A stretch of 64,000 nt of DNA, taken from positions 1 through 64,000 of the forward strand of contig CAUGNQ010000002.1 of assembly GCA_959600835.1 (NCBI GenBank). Reading direction: 5' to 3'. The notes under the pieces are model-generated. The model ran no database searches. It was not told where the DNA came from and saw only the letters and a program-made list of their open reading frames with translations. Source of the stretch: an uncultured Collinsella sp. Lineage in GTDB: Bacteria > Actinomycetota > Coriobacteriia > Coriobacteriales > Coriobacteriaceae. Shown one piece after another: positions 32,229 to 41,123 of the stretch. The translations under genes were made by a program, and so were the position numbers. Position 1 is the stretch's first letter. The number at the start of each line of letters is the position of its first letter.

Positions 32229-33164
32229 ATGATTCTGACCGTTACCATGAACCCGTCGATTGATACGCGCTATCAGCTCGACAAGCTGATCATCGACGAT
32301 GTTAACCGTGTGACGCCCGAAAAGACCGCTGGCGGCAAGGGCCTCAACGTGAGCCGTGTGCTGCTGCAGTTGGGCGACGATGTGCTCGCGACCGGTCTGC
32401 TCGGCGGCCACATGGGTGCCTATATGGCCGAGCTTATGGATGCCGACGGCGTCAAGAACGACTTTGTGCCCATCGCCGGCGAGACGCGCATTTGCCTGAA
32501 TATTCTGCACGAGGGCAATCAGACCGAGCTGCTGGAGAGCGGCCCGCAGATCGCTCCCGCCGAGCTCGAGGCCTTTACGGCCAAGTTCGCCGAGCTTGCA
32601 GCGAAGGCGGACGTTGTGACGCTTTCGGGCTCGCTGCCGCGTGGCGTCGATGCCGGCTACTATGCCGAGCTCGTCAAGATCGCCGAGGAGGCGGGCGCCA
32701 AGGTGCTGCTCGACACCTCGGGTGCATCGCTGGAGGCCGCGCTGGAGTCCGACGCTAAGCCTGAGCTCGTAAAGCCCAACCTGACCGAGATTAACGGCCT
32801 GCTGGGTACATCTTTTACGACCGATGATGTCGATGCCCTGCGCGAGGCGCTTGCCGCCGATGGTCGTTTTGCCGGTATTCCCTGGGTTGTCGTTTCGATG
32901 GGCGCTGCCGGTTCGGTGGGCTTCCATGAGGGTCGCGCATTCCGCGCCAAGACGCCCGCGATTGCGGCTGTGAACGCGACGGGTTCCGGTGACTCGACCA
33001 TCGCCGGCTTTGCGCATGCCATTGCTGCTGGTGCCGACGACGTCACGGTGCTCAAGACCGCCAATACCTGCGGTAAGCTCAACGCCATGGATCCCAAGAC
33101 CGGCCATCTGGTCATGGACCGCTGGGACGAGATCTACAGCAACGTTGAGGTCGTAGAGTTGTAG
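32229..33164 (+). CDS. lacC: Tagatose-6-phosphate kinase, copy 2
   Basis: A 311-residue PfkB-family kinase, equal in length and nearly identical in sequence to copy 1 (11894). KTAGGKGLNVSRVLLQLG and NATGSGDSTIAGF are the ribokinase-family signatures, with the catalytic Asp in GSGD. As the last gene of lacA-lacB-lacX-lacC it should make tagatose-1,6-bisphosphate. The aldolase LacD does not follow; the class II enzyme at 40095 probably takes its place. CAGGAG lies 7 nt before the ATG. Confidence 0.92.
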   Translation: MILTVTMNPSIDTRYQLDKLIIDDVNRVTPEKTAGGKGLNVSRVLLQLGDDVLATGLLGGHMGAYMAELMDADGVKNDFVPIAGETRICLNILHEGNQTELLESGPQIAPAELEAFTAKFAELAAKADVVTLSGSLPRGVDAGYYAELVKIAEEAGAKVLLDTSGASLEAALESDAKPELVKPNLTEINGLLGTSFTTDDVDALREALAADGRFAGIPWVVVSMGAAGSVGFHEGRAFRAKTPAIAAVNATGSGDSTIAGFAHAIAAGADDVTVLKTANTCGKLNAMDPKTGHLVMDRWDEIYSNVEVVEL

Positions 33165-33186
33165 CGGTTGCGACTCCTAATAGAAT

Positions 33187-33250
33187 GAGCGTGGATAATC
33201 TCCTGCTTTTGGTGCCCATGCGAGCTCAAAGTGGGAGATTTTCCACGCTC
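33187..33250. repeat. 65-bp palindromic element, copy 1
   Basis: GAGCGTGGATAATCTCC ... GGAGATTTTCCACGCTC ends surround a conserved core containing GCTCAAAGTGGG. A reverse-oriented relative lies at 62813-62878. Both lie in short spacers next to gene ends or promoters. Confidence 0.8.
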
Positions 33251-33315
33251 GAGTCATTAGCCATTGGGTGTTCTTGTTTGACTAGTCGTTTAAGAACGTC
33301 CCCAATGGCTACACT

Positions 33316-33357
33316 CAAAAACGGCGCCCGTCGGCGATGTTGCCGGCGGGCGCCGTT
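33316..33357 (-). terminator. Rho-independent terminator of galK-galT
   Basis: On the minus strand ACGGCGCCCG / CGGGCGCCGT with an inner GCCGG/CGGC pairing is followed by TTTTTGAG. It lies 48 nt past the galT stop. Confidence 0.9.
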
Positions 33358-33371
33358 GTCGTGTGGGCGGA

Positions 33372-33406
33372 AATGATCCGTTTTCCTCCGTCCCTAAGGG
33401 ATCATT
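33372..33406 (-). repeat. GGACGGAGGAAA repeat, copy C
   Basis: A reverse-oriented copy overlaps the galT stop codon. The ends AATGATCC / GGATCATT form a perfect 8-bp inverted pair, so the element can fold as a hairpin at the message 3' end. Confidence 0.75.
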
Positions 33407-35033
33407 ACAGTGAGTCGATAAAGCGCTGCTGGGCGGCGCGGCCGGCTTCGTCCCACTTAAAGACGCCGGCGTTGTCGAGTACGTGGCCAAACACCACGCC
33501 GACCTCCTCGTGTAGGATATCGATGGCGTTGTCGGCCGTAAGCTCGTCGGCGCGGCGGGCAAAAACGTCCTCGGCCCATGCAGCGTGGCTGCGGCAAAGA
33601 TCATCGCCCTCGAGCGCACCGGCGAGATCGTAGCTGGCATCGGCCTTGGCCGCCAGCAGGTGCTCGCGGACAGCGCCGAGCTCGGGAACCAAGCGCGGCG
33701 GCAGAATGGCCAGGCCCATGACCTCGATCAGGCCGATGTTCTCCTTCTTAATGTGATGGTACTCGGCATGCGGGTGGAAAACGCCCAGCGGATGCTCGTC
33801 GGTCGTGATGTTGCAGCGAAGCGCCAGGTAGGCCTCGTAAATCTCGCCGCCGGCGTTGCCGCGGGAGTCGACGCGGCGGATGACGGGCGTCACGGTGTTG
33901 TGCGCTACGCCGTCGGCTGTGTGCGCGATGACGCCCACGGACTCATCGGTCCATTCGCGCCAGGCGAGGATAATCTTCTCGGCAGCATCGAGCAGCGCGC
34001 CGCGGTCGTGCGAGCGCAGGCGCAGCACCGAGAGCGGCCACTGCAGCACGGTGCCGGTGACCTGGTCAAATCCGGGCACGCTAAACTGCGAGACCTCGGC
34101 GGCATGCATCATGGGGAATTCGTGCGCACCGCCCTGGAAGTGGTCGTGCGACAGAATCGAGCCGCCCACGATGGGCAGGTCGGCGTTGGAACCGATAAAG
34201 TAGTGCGGGAACAGGTCGACAAAATCGAGCAGGCAGGTCAGCCCCTTGCGGTCGACGTGCATCGGACGATGCTCGGAGCTCATGGCAATGCAGTGCTCGT
34301 TAAAGTACGCGTACGGGCTGTACTGGAAACCCCAGCGCTCGCCGTCGAGCTGGATGGGGATAATGCGCAGGTTCTGGCGAGCGGGGTGAGCGCCGCCGTC
34401 GGCTGCGGCGGAGCGTCCGGGATAGCCCTCGTTTTCGATGCAGAGCTGGCAGGCGGGATACTTCTCGCCCGTGTTCTTTGCGGCACCAGCCGCGGCGATA
34501 TCGCGCGGGTCCTTCTCGGGCTTGGAGAGGTTGATGGTGATCTCAAGATCGCCCCAGTTGGTGGGGGTGCTCCATTTGATGTTGCGCGCGATGGCGGCAC
34601 GGCGCACGTAGCCGGCGTCGCAGCACAGGCCGTAGAACCAGTCGGTTGCGGCGCGGGGCTCGTTGACGCCCATACGTCCGTTGAACTCCTCGTTTACAAC
34701 CGAAGGCCTCGGCATGAGCGCACCCATGATGCGCATGGCGATGCGGTCGCGGCCTGACGCCGTGTCCTCGGCGGCACCGTTGGTAACGGCGGCCTCGGAA
34801 AGCGCGGCAAGCGTGCCCTCCAGGTCAAAGTCGGGGAGTGTATCGGGGTGCAAGAGCGAAATCTTCTCGGTCTTGAGTGCCCAAGCCATGTCGAGTGCGG
34901 GGCCCGTGGCGCCGATGCACTCCAAAATGGTGTTGTATGCCCAGATCCGGTCGTCCTGACCGATCATCGATCGGTGGATAGCGTACTCGATCAGGCCCTG
35001 CGCGGCCTCGTGCACGTCACTCATTACAGCCAT
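33405..35033 (-). CDS. galT: Galactose-1-phosphate uridylyltransferase (class II GalT)
   Basis: A 542-residue protein. SILSHDHFQGGAHEFPMM contains the HxHxxGG-type active-site histidine of the Firmicutes-type GalT, and CQLCIENEGYPGRSAAADGG and the N-terminal IEYAIHRSMIGQDDRIWAYN are family landmarks. It moves UMP from UDP-glucose to galactose-1-P. The start may be ATG 35033 (GGGGG 10 nt upstream) or ATG 35024, which overlaps the galK stop as TAATG; 35033 is used. It is translationally coupled to galK. It is slightly longer than typical class II GalT (about 490-510). Confidence 0.93.
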   Translation of the reverse strand: MAVMSDVHEAAQGLIEYAIHRSMIGQDDRIWAYNTILECIGATGPALDMAWALKTEKISLLHPDTLPDFDLEGTLAALSEAAVTNGAAEDTASGRDRIAMRIMGALMPRPSVVNEEFNGRMGVNEPRAATDWFYGLCCDAGYVRRAAIARNIKWSTPTNWGDLEITINLSKPEKDPRDIAAAGAAKNTGEKYPACQLCIENEGYPGRSAAADGGAHPARQNLRIIPIQLDGERWGFQYSPYAYFNEHCIAMSSEHRPMHVDRKGLTCLLDFVDLFPHYFIGSNADLPIVGGSILSHDHFQGGAHEFPMMHAAEVSQFSVPGFDQVTGTVLQWPLSVLRLRSHDRGALLDAAEKIILAWREWTDESVGVIAHTADGVAHNTVTPVIRRVDSRGNAGGEIYEAYLALRCNITTDEHPLGVFHPHAEYHHIKKENIGLIEVMGLAILPPRLVPELGAVREHLLAAKADASYDLAGALEGDDLCRSHAAWAEDVFARRADELTADNAIDILHEEVGVVFGHVLDNAGVFKWDEAGRAAQQRFIDSL

Positions 35034-36229
35034 GCCGCGTAAGCCCCCTTGTCAGAAATTGCGTAGTGACGGGCAGAACCCTCGCCCAGCCAGCTGTTCA
35101 TCTTGGCAATGAAGGTGTCGACCAGGTCGAGTGGCACAAAGGCCTGGATGGTGCCGCCAAAGCCGCCACCGTGGATACGGACGGCGCCGCGGCCGTCGAG
35201 CACATGCTCGGCCAGCGCCAGCGCATACATCGAGGGCTGCTCGGAGCCCAGCTTGGCAACGACATTCTGCAGGTACATGGCAGAGCTGGCGCCCGACTCG
35301 CGCGTCAGGACCAGGAACTGATCGATATCGCCGGCGTTCAGGGCTGCCCAGCGCTTATCGACCAGGCCGTTCTCGTACCAGTAGTGAACGGCGCGCAGGC
35401 AGGCGCGGTCGCCCAGCTTGGCGCGCAGCTCGGGGAGCTTGGCGTCAAAGTCGGCAACGTCGACCTCGCACAGGCGTGCCTTGCCAAACTCGGCGGCAAC
35501 GTCTTGCATCTCGCGCGGAACGGCGGCGTAGTCATCGGTGGCTGCCACGTGGTCGGCGCCGACCTTAACGAGCACGAGCGCGTAGCCGTGATCCTCAAAG
35601 TTGAGTTCGAGCTTCTGGGTCTTAGGCTGGGCTTGATCCTCAAAGTCCATGTAGGCAAGGCCGCCCAGGCACACAGCGGTCTGATCCATTAGACCGCAGG
35701 GCTTGCCGTAGTAGTTGTTCTCGGTGCGCTGGCTCATCTGGGCGAGCGTGACGGGCTCAATGGCGGGCGCGCCCCAGAGCGTCTCCATGGCGCGGCCGTA
35801 AGCCGCCTCGACGGCAGCGGAGCTCGAAAGACCGCCGCCCGAGGGGACGGAACAGGTTAAGGCAAAGTCGAAGCCCTTGGGCTCAACACCAAGCGCTGCA
35901 ATCTCGTGGGCCATACCGCGGACGAGGCTGGCGGACGTGCCCTTCTCGGACTCTTGAATATCCAGCTTGTCGAGCGTGATCTCAAACGTAGGATAGCCCT
36001 CGTCGGCGACGCGAACCTTGTTGGTGTCGGTCGCCACGGCGATGCCGTCGACAGCGACATCGAGCGAGCCGGCGATAACGTGGCCACCCTCGTGGTCGGT
36101 GTGGTTGCCGCTGACCTCGGAACGGCCGGGCGCGTGCACGTAGAGCACCTGGCGGTCGCCGATGGGGTCAAACTCCTCCTCAAACAACTTGGTGAGGGTG
36201 GCGAGGGTCTTTTCGTCGGGGGCGGTCAT
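35024..36229 (-). CDS. galK: Galactokinase
   Basis: A 401-residue GHMP kinase. APGRSEVSGNHTDHEGGHVIAGSLD is the galactokinase signature in the variant form seen in Clostridia-like enzymes, CSVPSGGGLSSSAAVEAAYG is the ATP loop, and VRIHGGGFGGTIQAFVP the C-terminal motif. It phosphorylates alpha-D-galactose for the Leloir pathway. The frame runs on to 36529, but MTAPDEKTL at 36229 has AAAGGA 6 nt upstream. galE is not in the window. LacI-3 operators lie in the 338-bp gap to the divergent regulator. Confidence 0.95.
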   Translation of the reverse strand: MTAPDEKTLATLTKLFEEEFDPIGDRQVLYVHAPGRSEVSGNHTDHEGGHVIAGSLDVAVDGIAVATDTNKVRVADEGYPTFEITLDKLDIQESEKGTSASLVRGMAHEIAALGVEPKGFDFALTCSVPSGGGLSSSAAVEAAYGRAMETLWGAPAIEPVTLAQMSQRTENNYYGKPCGLMDQTAVCLGGLAYMDFEDQAQPKTQKLELNFEDHGYALVLVKVGADHVAATDDYAAVPREMQDVAAEFGKARLCEVDVADFDAKLPELRAKLGDRACLRAVHYWYENGLVDKRWAALNAGDIDQFLVLTRESGASSAMYLQNVVAKLGSEQPSMYALALAEHVLDGRGAVRIHGGGFGGTIQAFVPLDLVDTFIAKMNSWLGEGSARHYAISDKGAYAAWL

Positions 36230-36567
36230 ACGGGTCCTTTCCTTGACGCCGGAGAGACTGGTCCGTGTCATTATGAGTACGTTAACAATTATGAGCACCA
36301 CAAACCAGACGGTTGCGGTGCTGCACGTTAATGGGTATGTTAACGTACTCATAACACAACGTATCTCCTTTTTTGAGAATCTGGTAATCGGTAGATTTTC
36401 GGCCGTGAACGGTGTGGCTGTATGGACATATGGAGCAAAAGAACCGCTGATAGAAAAAGTAGAGTACGTTAACATGCGTCCGACGATAGCGGGCTTCGGC
36501 GTGGGGCGTGCTTTCGCTCGGGCCGACATTCACGCTATTCAGATCTTGCGAGAGCGAAGGTGATCCT
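36230..36567. promoter_or_regulatory. galK / LacI-3 divergent control region
   Basis: Three copies of one operator are visible: GAGTACGTTAACA at 36275-36287, its reverse ATGTTAACGTACTCAT at 36337-36352, and GAGTACGTTAACAT at 36472-36485. CCGTGAACGGT (36403-36413) is a copy of the recurrent motif. There is no gene. Confidence 0.82.
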
Positions 36568-37599
36568 GTGGCAAGGCGCCCGTCCAACGATACAGGTACG
36601 CGTCCGGTCTCCATGGCCGACGTCGCCCGCGCCGCTGGCGTTTCGCAGCAGACGGTTTCGCGCGTCGCCAACGGCTTGCCTAACGTCAACGAGCAGACGC
36701 GCCAGCGCGTGCAGGCCGCTATGCAAGAGCTCGGCTTTCGTCCGAGTTATGCCGGTCGCTCGCTACGCGACGGCCGTTACCATTCGGTCGGCTTGTGCGT
36801 CAACGATGTCACCAAGTTTGGCAACCTCTCAATGATCGACGGCATCGCCAGCGCTGCTCGCGAGCATAATTGCGCCATCACGCTGGTCGAGATGTCCAAG
36901 ACCGAGGAATTCTCGCTTGCCGAGGCCACGCGTCGTATGGCCGCGCTGCCCGTGGACGGTATCATCATCGGCATGAGTCGCATGGCGCCCGATTTTGAGA
37001 CGTTTGATCCACTGCCGGGCATTGGCACGGTCGTCGTTACCATGTACGCGCATCCGCGCGTGACCACAGTTGACTCTGATCATTACGGCTGCTCGCTATT
37101 GCTTATGGATCACCTGTTTGAGCTGGGACACGATCAGATTCGCTATATTGGCGGCCCGTCGTTCTCGGTCGACGAGCAGTTTCGTCGCGCCGGTTGGCAG
37201 GATGCACTCGAGCGTAAGCACATTAAGCCGCAGGCGCCGCTCGAGGGCGATTGGTCTGCCAACAGCGGTTACGAGGCCGGCAGATATCTGGCCGAGCACG
37301 ACCGCACCATGACGGCGATTTACGCGGCAAACGACCAAATGGCAAACGGTGCCATCGCCGCGCTGCGCGATAGCGGCTTGCGCGTGCCCGAGGACGTGAG
37401 CGTGGTGGGCGTCGATGATTCGCTCGATGATTTTGTAGCACACAACGAGCTCACGACCGTTCGATTCGACTTGCATCAGCGTGGGCGCGAGGTGTTTGAG
37501 CATGCGGTTCCCGAGGCGGGTACGGTGGGCAAAACCGTTGCCATTCGTATTCCCGGCCAGCTCATCATTCGACATAGCACGGCGATACCGCGCTCATAG
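36568..37599 (+). CDS. LacI-family regulator 3 (probable galKT regulator)
   Basis: A 343-residue protein from GTG at 36568, with GCGAAGGTG upstream; the longer frame to 36508 has no ribosome binding site. VSMADVARAAGVSQQTVSRVANGLPNV is the helix-turn-helix, RSLRDGRYHSVGL the hinge, and LEGDWSANSGYEAGRYLAE and VSVVGVDDSLDDFVAHNEL belong to the ligand domain. Divergent placement and three matching operators suggest it represses galK-galT and itself. Its effector is probably galactose or a phosphorylated derivative (inference). Confidence 0.9.
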   Translation: MARRPSNDTGTRPVSMADVARAAGVSQQTVSRVANGLPNVNEQTRQRVQAAMQELGFRPSYAGRSLRDGRYHSVGLCVNDVTKFGNLSMIDGIASAAREHNCAITLVEMSKTEEFSLAEATRRMAALPVDGIIIGMSRMAPDFETFDPLPGIGTVVVTMYAHPRVTTVDSDHYGCSLLLMDHLFELGHDQIRYIGGPSFSVDEQFRRAGWQDALERKHIKPQAPLEGDWSANSGYEAGRYLAEHDRTMTAIYAANDQMANGAIAALRDSGLRVPEDVSVVGVDDSLDDFVAHNELTTVRFDLHQRGREVFEHAVPEAGTVGKTVAIRIPGQLIIRHSTAIPRS

Positions 37600-37728
37600 T
37601 TTGTGCTGGTAAACGGCGATTTATCGCATTTCAATAACAATCGGTAAGGATGCCGGCAGATAGCTGTTGGGATGCAGCCGAGTGCTATGATAGACGGGTT
37701 CTTTTGTCTATCTAGGAGGCTTTGCCTG

Positions 37729-38889
37729 ATGGAGATCACCAAGGATATCCGCTACGTTGGCGTCGACGATCACGACATTGACCTGTTCGAGGGCCAGTAC
37801 GATGTGTCCGAGAACGGTATGGCATACAACAGCTACGTTATCTTGGGCGAAAAGATCGCTGTCGCCGATTCAGTCGACGGCGGTTTTGTCGACGAGTGGC
37901 TCGGTAACATCGAAGCCGTGCTCGACGGTCGCACGCCCGATTACCTGGTCGTCCATCACATGGAGCCCGATCACTCCGCTGGCATCGCCGCCTTTATGGA
38001 GCGCTATCCCCAGGCGCAGATTGTGGCCAGCATGGGCGCCTTCCGCATGATGATCAACTACTTTGGCACCGATTATCCCGAGCGCAAGATGGTCGTCAAA
38101 GAGGGCGACGTGCTCGACCTGGGCGGTCACAGCCTAACGTTTGTCGGTGCCCCCAACGTGCACTGGCCCGAGGTGCTGTTCTCTTACGAGGCCACCGACA
38201 AGGTACTCTTTAGTGCCGACGGCTTTGGCAAGTTTGGCGCCAATGACATCGAGGATCCCGAGGGCTGGGCTTGCGAGGCACGCCGCTACTACTTTGGCAT
38301 CGTCGGTAAGTTCGGCAAGTTCGTGCAGGCCGTGCTCAAGAAGGCCGCGGATCTGGACATCCAGATCATCTGCCCGCTTCATGGCCCCGTGCTGACCGAG
38401 AACCTGGGCTATTACCTCGACACCTATAACACCTGGTCGAGCTATCAGCCCGAGGACGAGGGCATTACGATTGCCTACGCGAGCGTGTACGGCCATCTGA
38501 AGGCTGCCGTCGAGGAGCTTGCATCTGCGCTTGAGGCTCGCGGCCAGAAGGTTTCCGTCTTTGACCTGGCTCGCGACGACATGGCCGAGGCCGTTGAGGA
38601 TGCGTTCCGCTACGACCGTCTGGTGCTCGCCTCCATTACCTATCAGGGCGAGATTTTCCCGTTTATGAGCACCTTTATCCACACGCTCGCTGAGCACGCC
38701 TACCAGAACCGCACCGTGGCGCTCGTCGAGGCCGGTTCTTGGGCACCTGCCGCCGCTAAGGCTATGACCAAGGAGCTCGAGGGTATGAAGGACATCACGC
38801 TGACGCAGAACAAGGTGACTGTCCTGGGTTCGCTCAACGACGCCTCGCGCGCTCAGATCGAGGCCCTTGCCGACGAGCTTTCCAAGTAG
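37729..38889 (+). CDS. FprA/ROO-type A flavoprotein (diiron MBL-fold plus flavodoxin)
   Basis: A 386-residue protein. The N-terminal metallo-beta-lactamase domain (1-250) has HHMEPDHSAG at 76-85 with His77-x-Glu79-x-Asp81 as diiron ligands, then NVHWPE, SADGFGKF and CPLHGPV. The flavodoxin domain (about 255-386) begins at IAYASVYGHLKAAV. These flavodiiron proteins reduce O2 to water or NO to N2O and protect anaerobes. AGGAGG lies 9 nt before the ATG at 37729. It is a single gene with its own terminator. Electrons probably come from rubredoxin, which is not seen here. Confidence 0.93.
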   Translation: MEITKDIRYVGVDDHDIDLFEGQYDVSENGMAYNSYVILGEKIAVADSVDGGFVDEWLGNIEAVLDGRTPDYLVVHHMEPDHSAGIAAFMERYPQAQIVASMGAFRMMINYFGTDYPERKMVVKEGDVLDLGGHSLTFVGAPNVHWPEVLFSYEATDKVLFSADGFGKFGANDIEDPEGWACEARRYYFGIVGKFGKFVQAVLKKAADLDIQIICPLHGPVLTENLGYYLDTYNTWSSYQPEDEGITIAYASVYGHLKAAVEELASALEARGQKVSVFDLARDDMAEAVEDAFRYDRLVLASITYQGEIFPFMSTFIHTLAEHAYQNRTVALVEAGSWAPAAAKAMTKELEGMKDITLTQNKVTVLGSLNDASRAQIEALADELSK

Positions 38890-38912
38890 CGACACGTTCA
38901 CGTTTAACGCTC

Positions 38913-38957
38913 AAACCATCTCAAAGGGGACAGGCACCTTTGTGGTGGTTTTTGTTT
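38913..38957 (+). terminator. Terminator between flavodiiron gene and deoR2 (convergent)
   Basis: AAACCATC / GGTGGTTT encloses CAAAGG-N9-CCTTTG and is followed by TTTTGTTT. It overlaps the end of the convergent DeoR gene. Confidence 0.75.
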
Positions 38958-39759
38958 AAGCGCCGGCGATGAGGAGATTTGGGCGGGCGTCGTCGACGGT
39001 CTCGGCGATTGAGGTGGCGACGGCATCGTCGGGATCACGGTCCATCACGATGGTGTTGACGTCGACAAGCTCGGCAAAACGGTACATGCCGCGTCCGTTG
39101 ACCTTGCTGGCATCCATGAGGGCGACGTTTTGACGGGCGGCACCGACCATAGCCGCTTTGGTTTCGGCCATCTGCGGAAAGTCGGTCGTAAAGCCGCAGC
39201 CGGGAACAAAAGCGCCAGGGCACATGACGGCAAGGTCGGCGTGGACCATTTGGAGCGCCTGCATGGTAAGTGGGCCGTACAGATAGCGATGACCTTTGCG
39301 CAGTGCCCCGCCCGGCATGACGACATCGACCGAGGGCATGCTCTCGTCGATGTAATCGGCGATGGTAATGTCGGCCGTGATAACGGTGATGCCGTTGCGT
39401 TGATCGAGGAGCCGGACGAACTCGAGCGCCGTGGTGCCCGAGTCGACGAGCAGCGTGTCGCCGTCATTGACGAGCCCGATAGCGCTTTGTGCGATGGCTT
39501 GCTTGGCGGCGACGTTGACGTTGATACGGCGATCCTGGGTGGATACGGTCAGTCGCTTCTGGAGCGACACAGCGCCACCATGCGTGCGGCGCAGCTTGCC
39601 GGACTCGGCGAGCGCGTCTAGGTCGGCGCGGGCGGTAACGGAGGACACGCCAAAGGTCTGGGCGATGTCTGCTACCTGCACCGAGGCGTTATGCTCGAGC
39701 ATCTCCATGATGGCGGCACGACGCTCATCGGCGAAAGCTCGGGTTGTTGCATGGGCCAT
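38956..39759 (-). CDS. DeoR-family regulator 2
   Basis: A 267-residue protein. The HTH occupies about 12-62 (AIMEMLEHNASVQVADIAQTFGVSSVTARADLDALAESGKLRRTHGG), and the sensor domain contains LLVDSGTTALEFVRLL and ALMDASKVNGRGMYRFAEL. It is divergent from the class II aldolase gene at 40095, so it may regulate that gene in response to a phosphorylated intermediate such as tagatose- or fructose-bisphosphate. The 335-bp gap contains AGTAAG ... CTTACT repeats, candidates for its operators. Confidence 0.87.
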   Translation of the reverse strand: MAHATTRAFADERRAAIMEMLEHNASVQVADIAQTFGVSSVTARADLDALAESGKLRRTHGGAVSLQKRLTVSTQDRRINVNVAAKQAIAQSAIGLVNDGDTLLVDSGTTALEFVRLLDQRNGITVITADITIADYIDESMPSVDVVMPGGALRKGHRYLYGPLTMQALQMVHADLAVMCPGAFVPGCGFTTDFPQMAETKAAMVGAARQNVALMDASKVNGRGMYRFAELVDVNTIVMDRDPDDAVATSIAETVDDARPNLLIAGA

Positions 39760-40094
39760 GGCTGCTCCATCATCGTCTGAAATTTGCAGGAATTGTGTTG
39801 AGTCTATTTTCGTTCATTTTCTTTTTAAGTAAGAAAACGCCTTTCGATTACTTACTTTTTCTATAAAAGAAAGATGATCAAGGCTCAAAACTCAATTTCG
39901 AACACGCGCGCTCGGGTTCGACCCCTTCCGTTTACTTTTCAAAAACGACTGTATTGGCCTGCATGGGCTCAATATCTCGCACGTGCAAAGCCGCTGAATT
40001 TCATACAATGAGCGCATCAAAACGCAAGGTAAAACGCCTTGTGAACAACTACGCCCGATGTCCAGATGCGGGCGAGGGAGAGGAGCAAACGCTC
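39760..40094. promoter_or_regulatory. deoR2 / aldolase divergent control region
   Basis: An AT-rich stretch (39790-39885) stands out from the GC-rich surroundings. AAGTAAG near 39825 and ATTACTTACTT near 39850 form an inverted pair and are candidate DeoR-2 sites. The upstream part of the long aldolase frame (39954-40094) is rejected as coding because GAGGGAGAGGAG precedes the ATG at 40095. Confidence 0.5.
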
Positions 40095-40952
40095 ATGGCA
40101 CTTGTTACCACCGAAAAGATGCTCAAGGACGCTCAGGCCGGCCACTACGCCGTCGGCGCGTTCAACGTCGAGAACCTCGAGTTTGTTATGGCCGTTCTGG
40201 CCGCTGCCGAGGAGACCAAGTCCCCCGTCATCATGCAGACCACCCCGGGCACCATCAAGACCGCTGGTCTGGATTACTTCTACGGCATGGTCAAGGCTGC
40301 CGCCGAGCGCGCTTCCGTGCCCGTCGCCCTGCACCTCGATCACGGCGATGGCTATGACCGCTGCATGCAGGCTTTCCGCACGGGCTACACCTCCGTCATG
40401 ATCGACGGCTCGCACGAGTCCTTCGAGGACAACATCGCCCTGACCAAGTCGGTCGCCGACGCTGGCCGCGCCATGGGCGTGCCCGTCGAGGCCGAGCTCG
40501 GCAAGGTTGGCGGCAAGGAGGACGACGGTCCCGCGGTTGAGGGCGAGAGCCCCTACACCGATCCGGCCGAGGCCAAGGAGTTCGTCGAGCGCACTGGCTG
40601 CACCTCCCTCGCTATTGGCGTTGGCACCAGCCACGGCGTGTACACGAGCGATCCGCACATCGAGCAGTCCGTGGTCAAGGCCATCCGCGACGCCGTCGAC
40701 GTGCCGCTGGTTCTGCACGGTACCTCCGGTGTGCCCGATGAGCAGGTTGCCGAGGCTGTGAAGAACGGCATCTGCAAGGTTAACTACGCCACCGAGCTGC
40801 GTCAGGCCTACACCAAGGGCTTCATGGCCTACATGGCCGAGAACCCCGCCTGCTTCGATCCCAAGAAGCCGGCCAAGGAGGGCATGCGCGAGATCACCGA
40901 GCTGGTTAAGATCCGCATGACCAACCTCAACTCTGTGGGCAAAGCAGAGTAA
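40095..40952 (+). CDS. Class II ketose-bisphosphate aldolase (GatY/KbaY-like)
   Basis: A 285-residue zinc aldolase. VALHLDHGDGYDRCM carries the catalytic Asp and a zinc His, VEAELGKVGGKED the Glu, and LVLHGTSGVPDEQV the second zinc His, while GICKVNYATELR is the phosphate site. The length and GTSHGVYTSDPHI are closer to GatY/KbaY tagatose-1,6-bisphosphate aldolases than to long FbaA enzymes. It would split tagatose-1,6-bisphosphate from either LacC into DHAP and glyceraldehyde-3-P, filling the missing LacD step (inference). Fructose-1,6-bisphosphate is a possible alternative or additional substrate. Confidence 0.88.
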   Translation: MALVTTEKMLKDAQAGHYAVGAFNVENLEFVMAVLAAAEETKSPVIMQTTPGTIKTAGLDYFYGMVKAAAERASVPVALHLDHGDGYDRCMQAFRTGYTSVMIDGSHESFEDNIALTKSVADAGRAMGVPVEAELGKVGGKEDDGPAVEGESPYTDPAEAKEFVERTGCTSLAIGVGTSHGVYTSDPHIEQSVVKAIRDAVDVPLVLHGTSGVPDEQVAEAVKNGICKVNYATELRQAYTKGFMAYMAENPACFDPKKPAKEGMREITELVKIRMTNLNSVGKAE

Positions 40953-40979
40953 CAGCAAGGGTACTCTGATCCCACCGGA

Positions 40980-41123
40980 CGGTTTGGGCGGGTCCCGTAC
41001 TTAGTTTCCAAAACGTCCTCGCGCATGAAGGCCCCCGTTGTCTCGCTTCTTCGAAGCGTTGACAACGGGGGCCTTCGCGCTGCGGAATGATTTTGGAAAC
41101 TAAGTACGGGACCCGCCAAACCG
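40980..41123. repeat. Large inverted repeat around the aldolase 3' hairpin
   Basis: A 34-base arm (40980-41013, containing GGGTCCCGTACTTAGTTTCC) is repeated in reverse at 41091-41123 with one base missing. Between them is the hairpin 41025-41074. Confidence 0.88.
41025..41074 (+). terminator. Hairpin downstream of the aldolase gene
   Basis: AAGGCCCCCGTTGTC / GACAACGGGGGCCTT is a perfect 15-bp stem with an inner CGCTTC/GAAGCG hairpin. It has no T-run, so termination efficiency is uncertain; it may be Rho-assisted or a 3'-end stabiliser. Confidence 0.6.
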
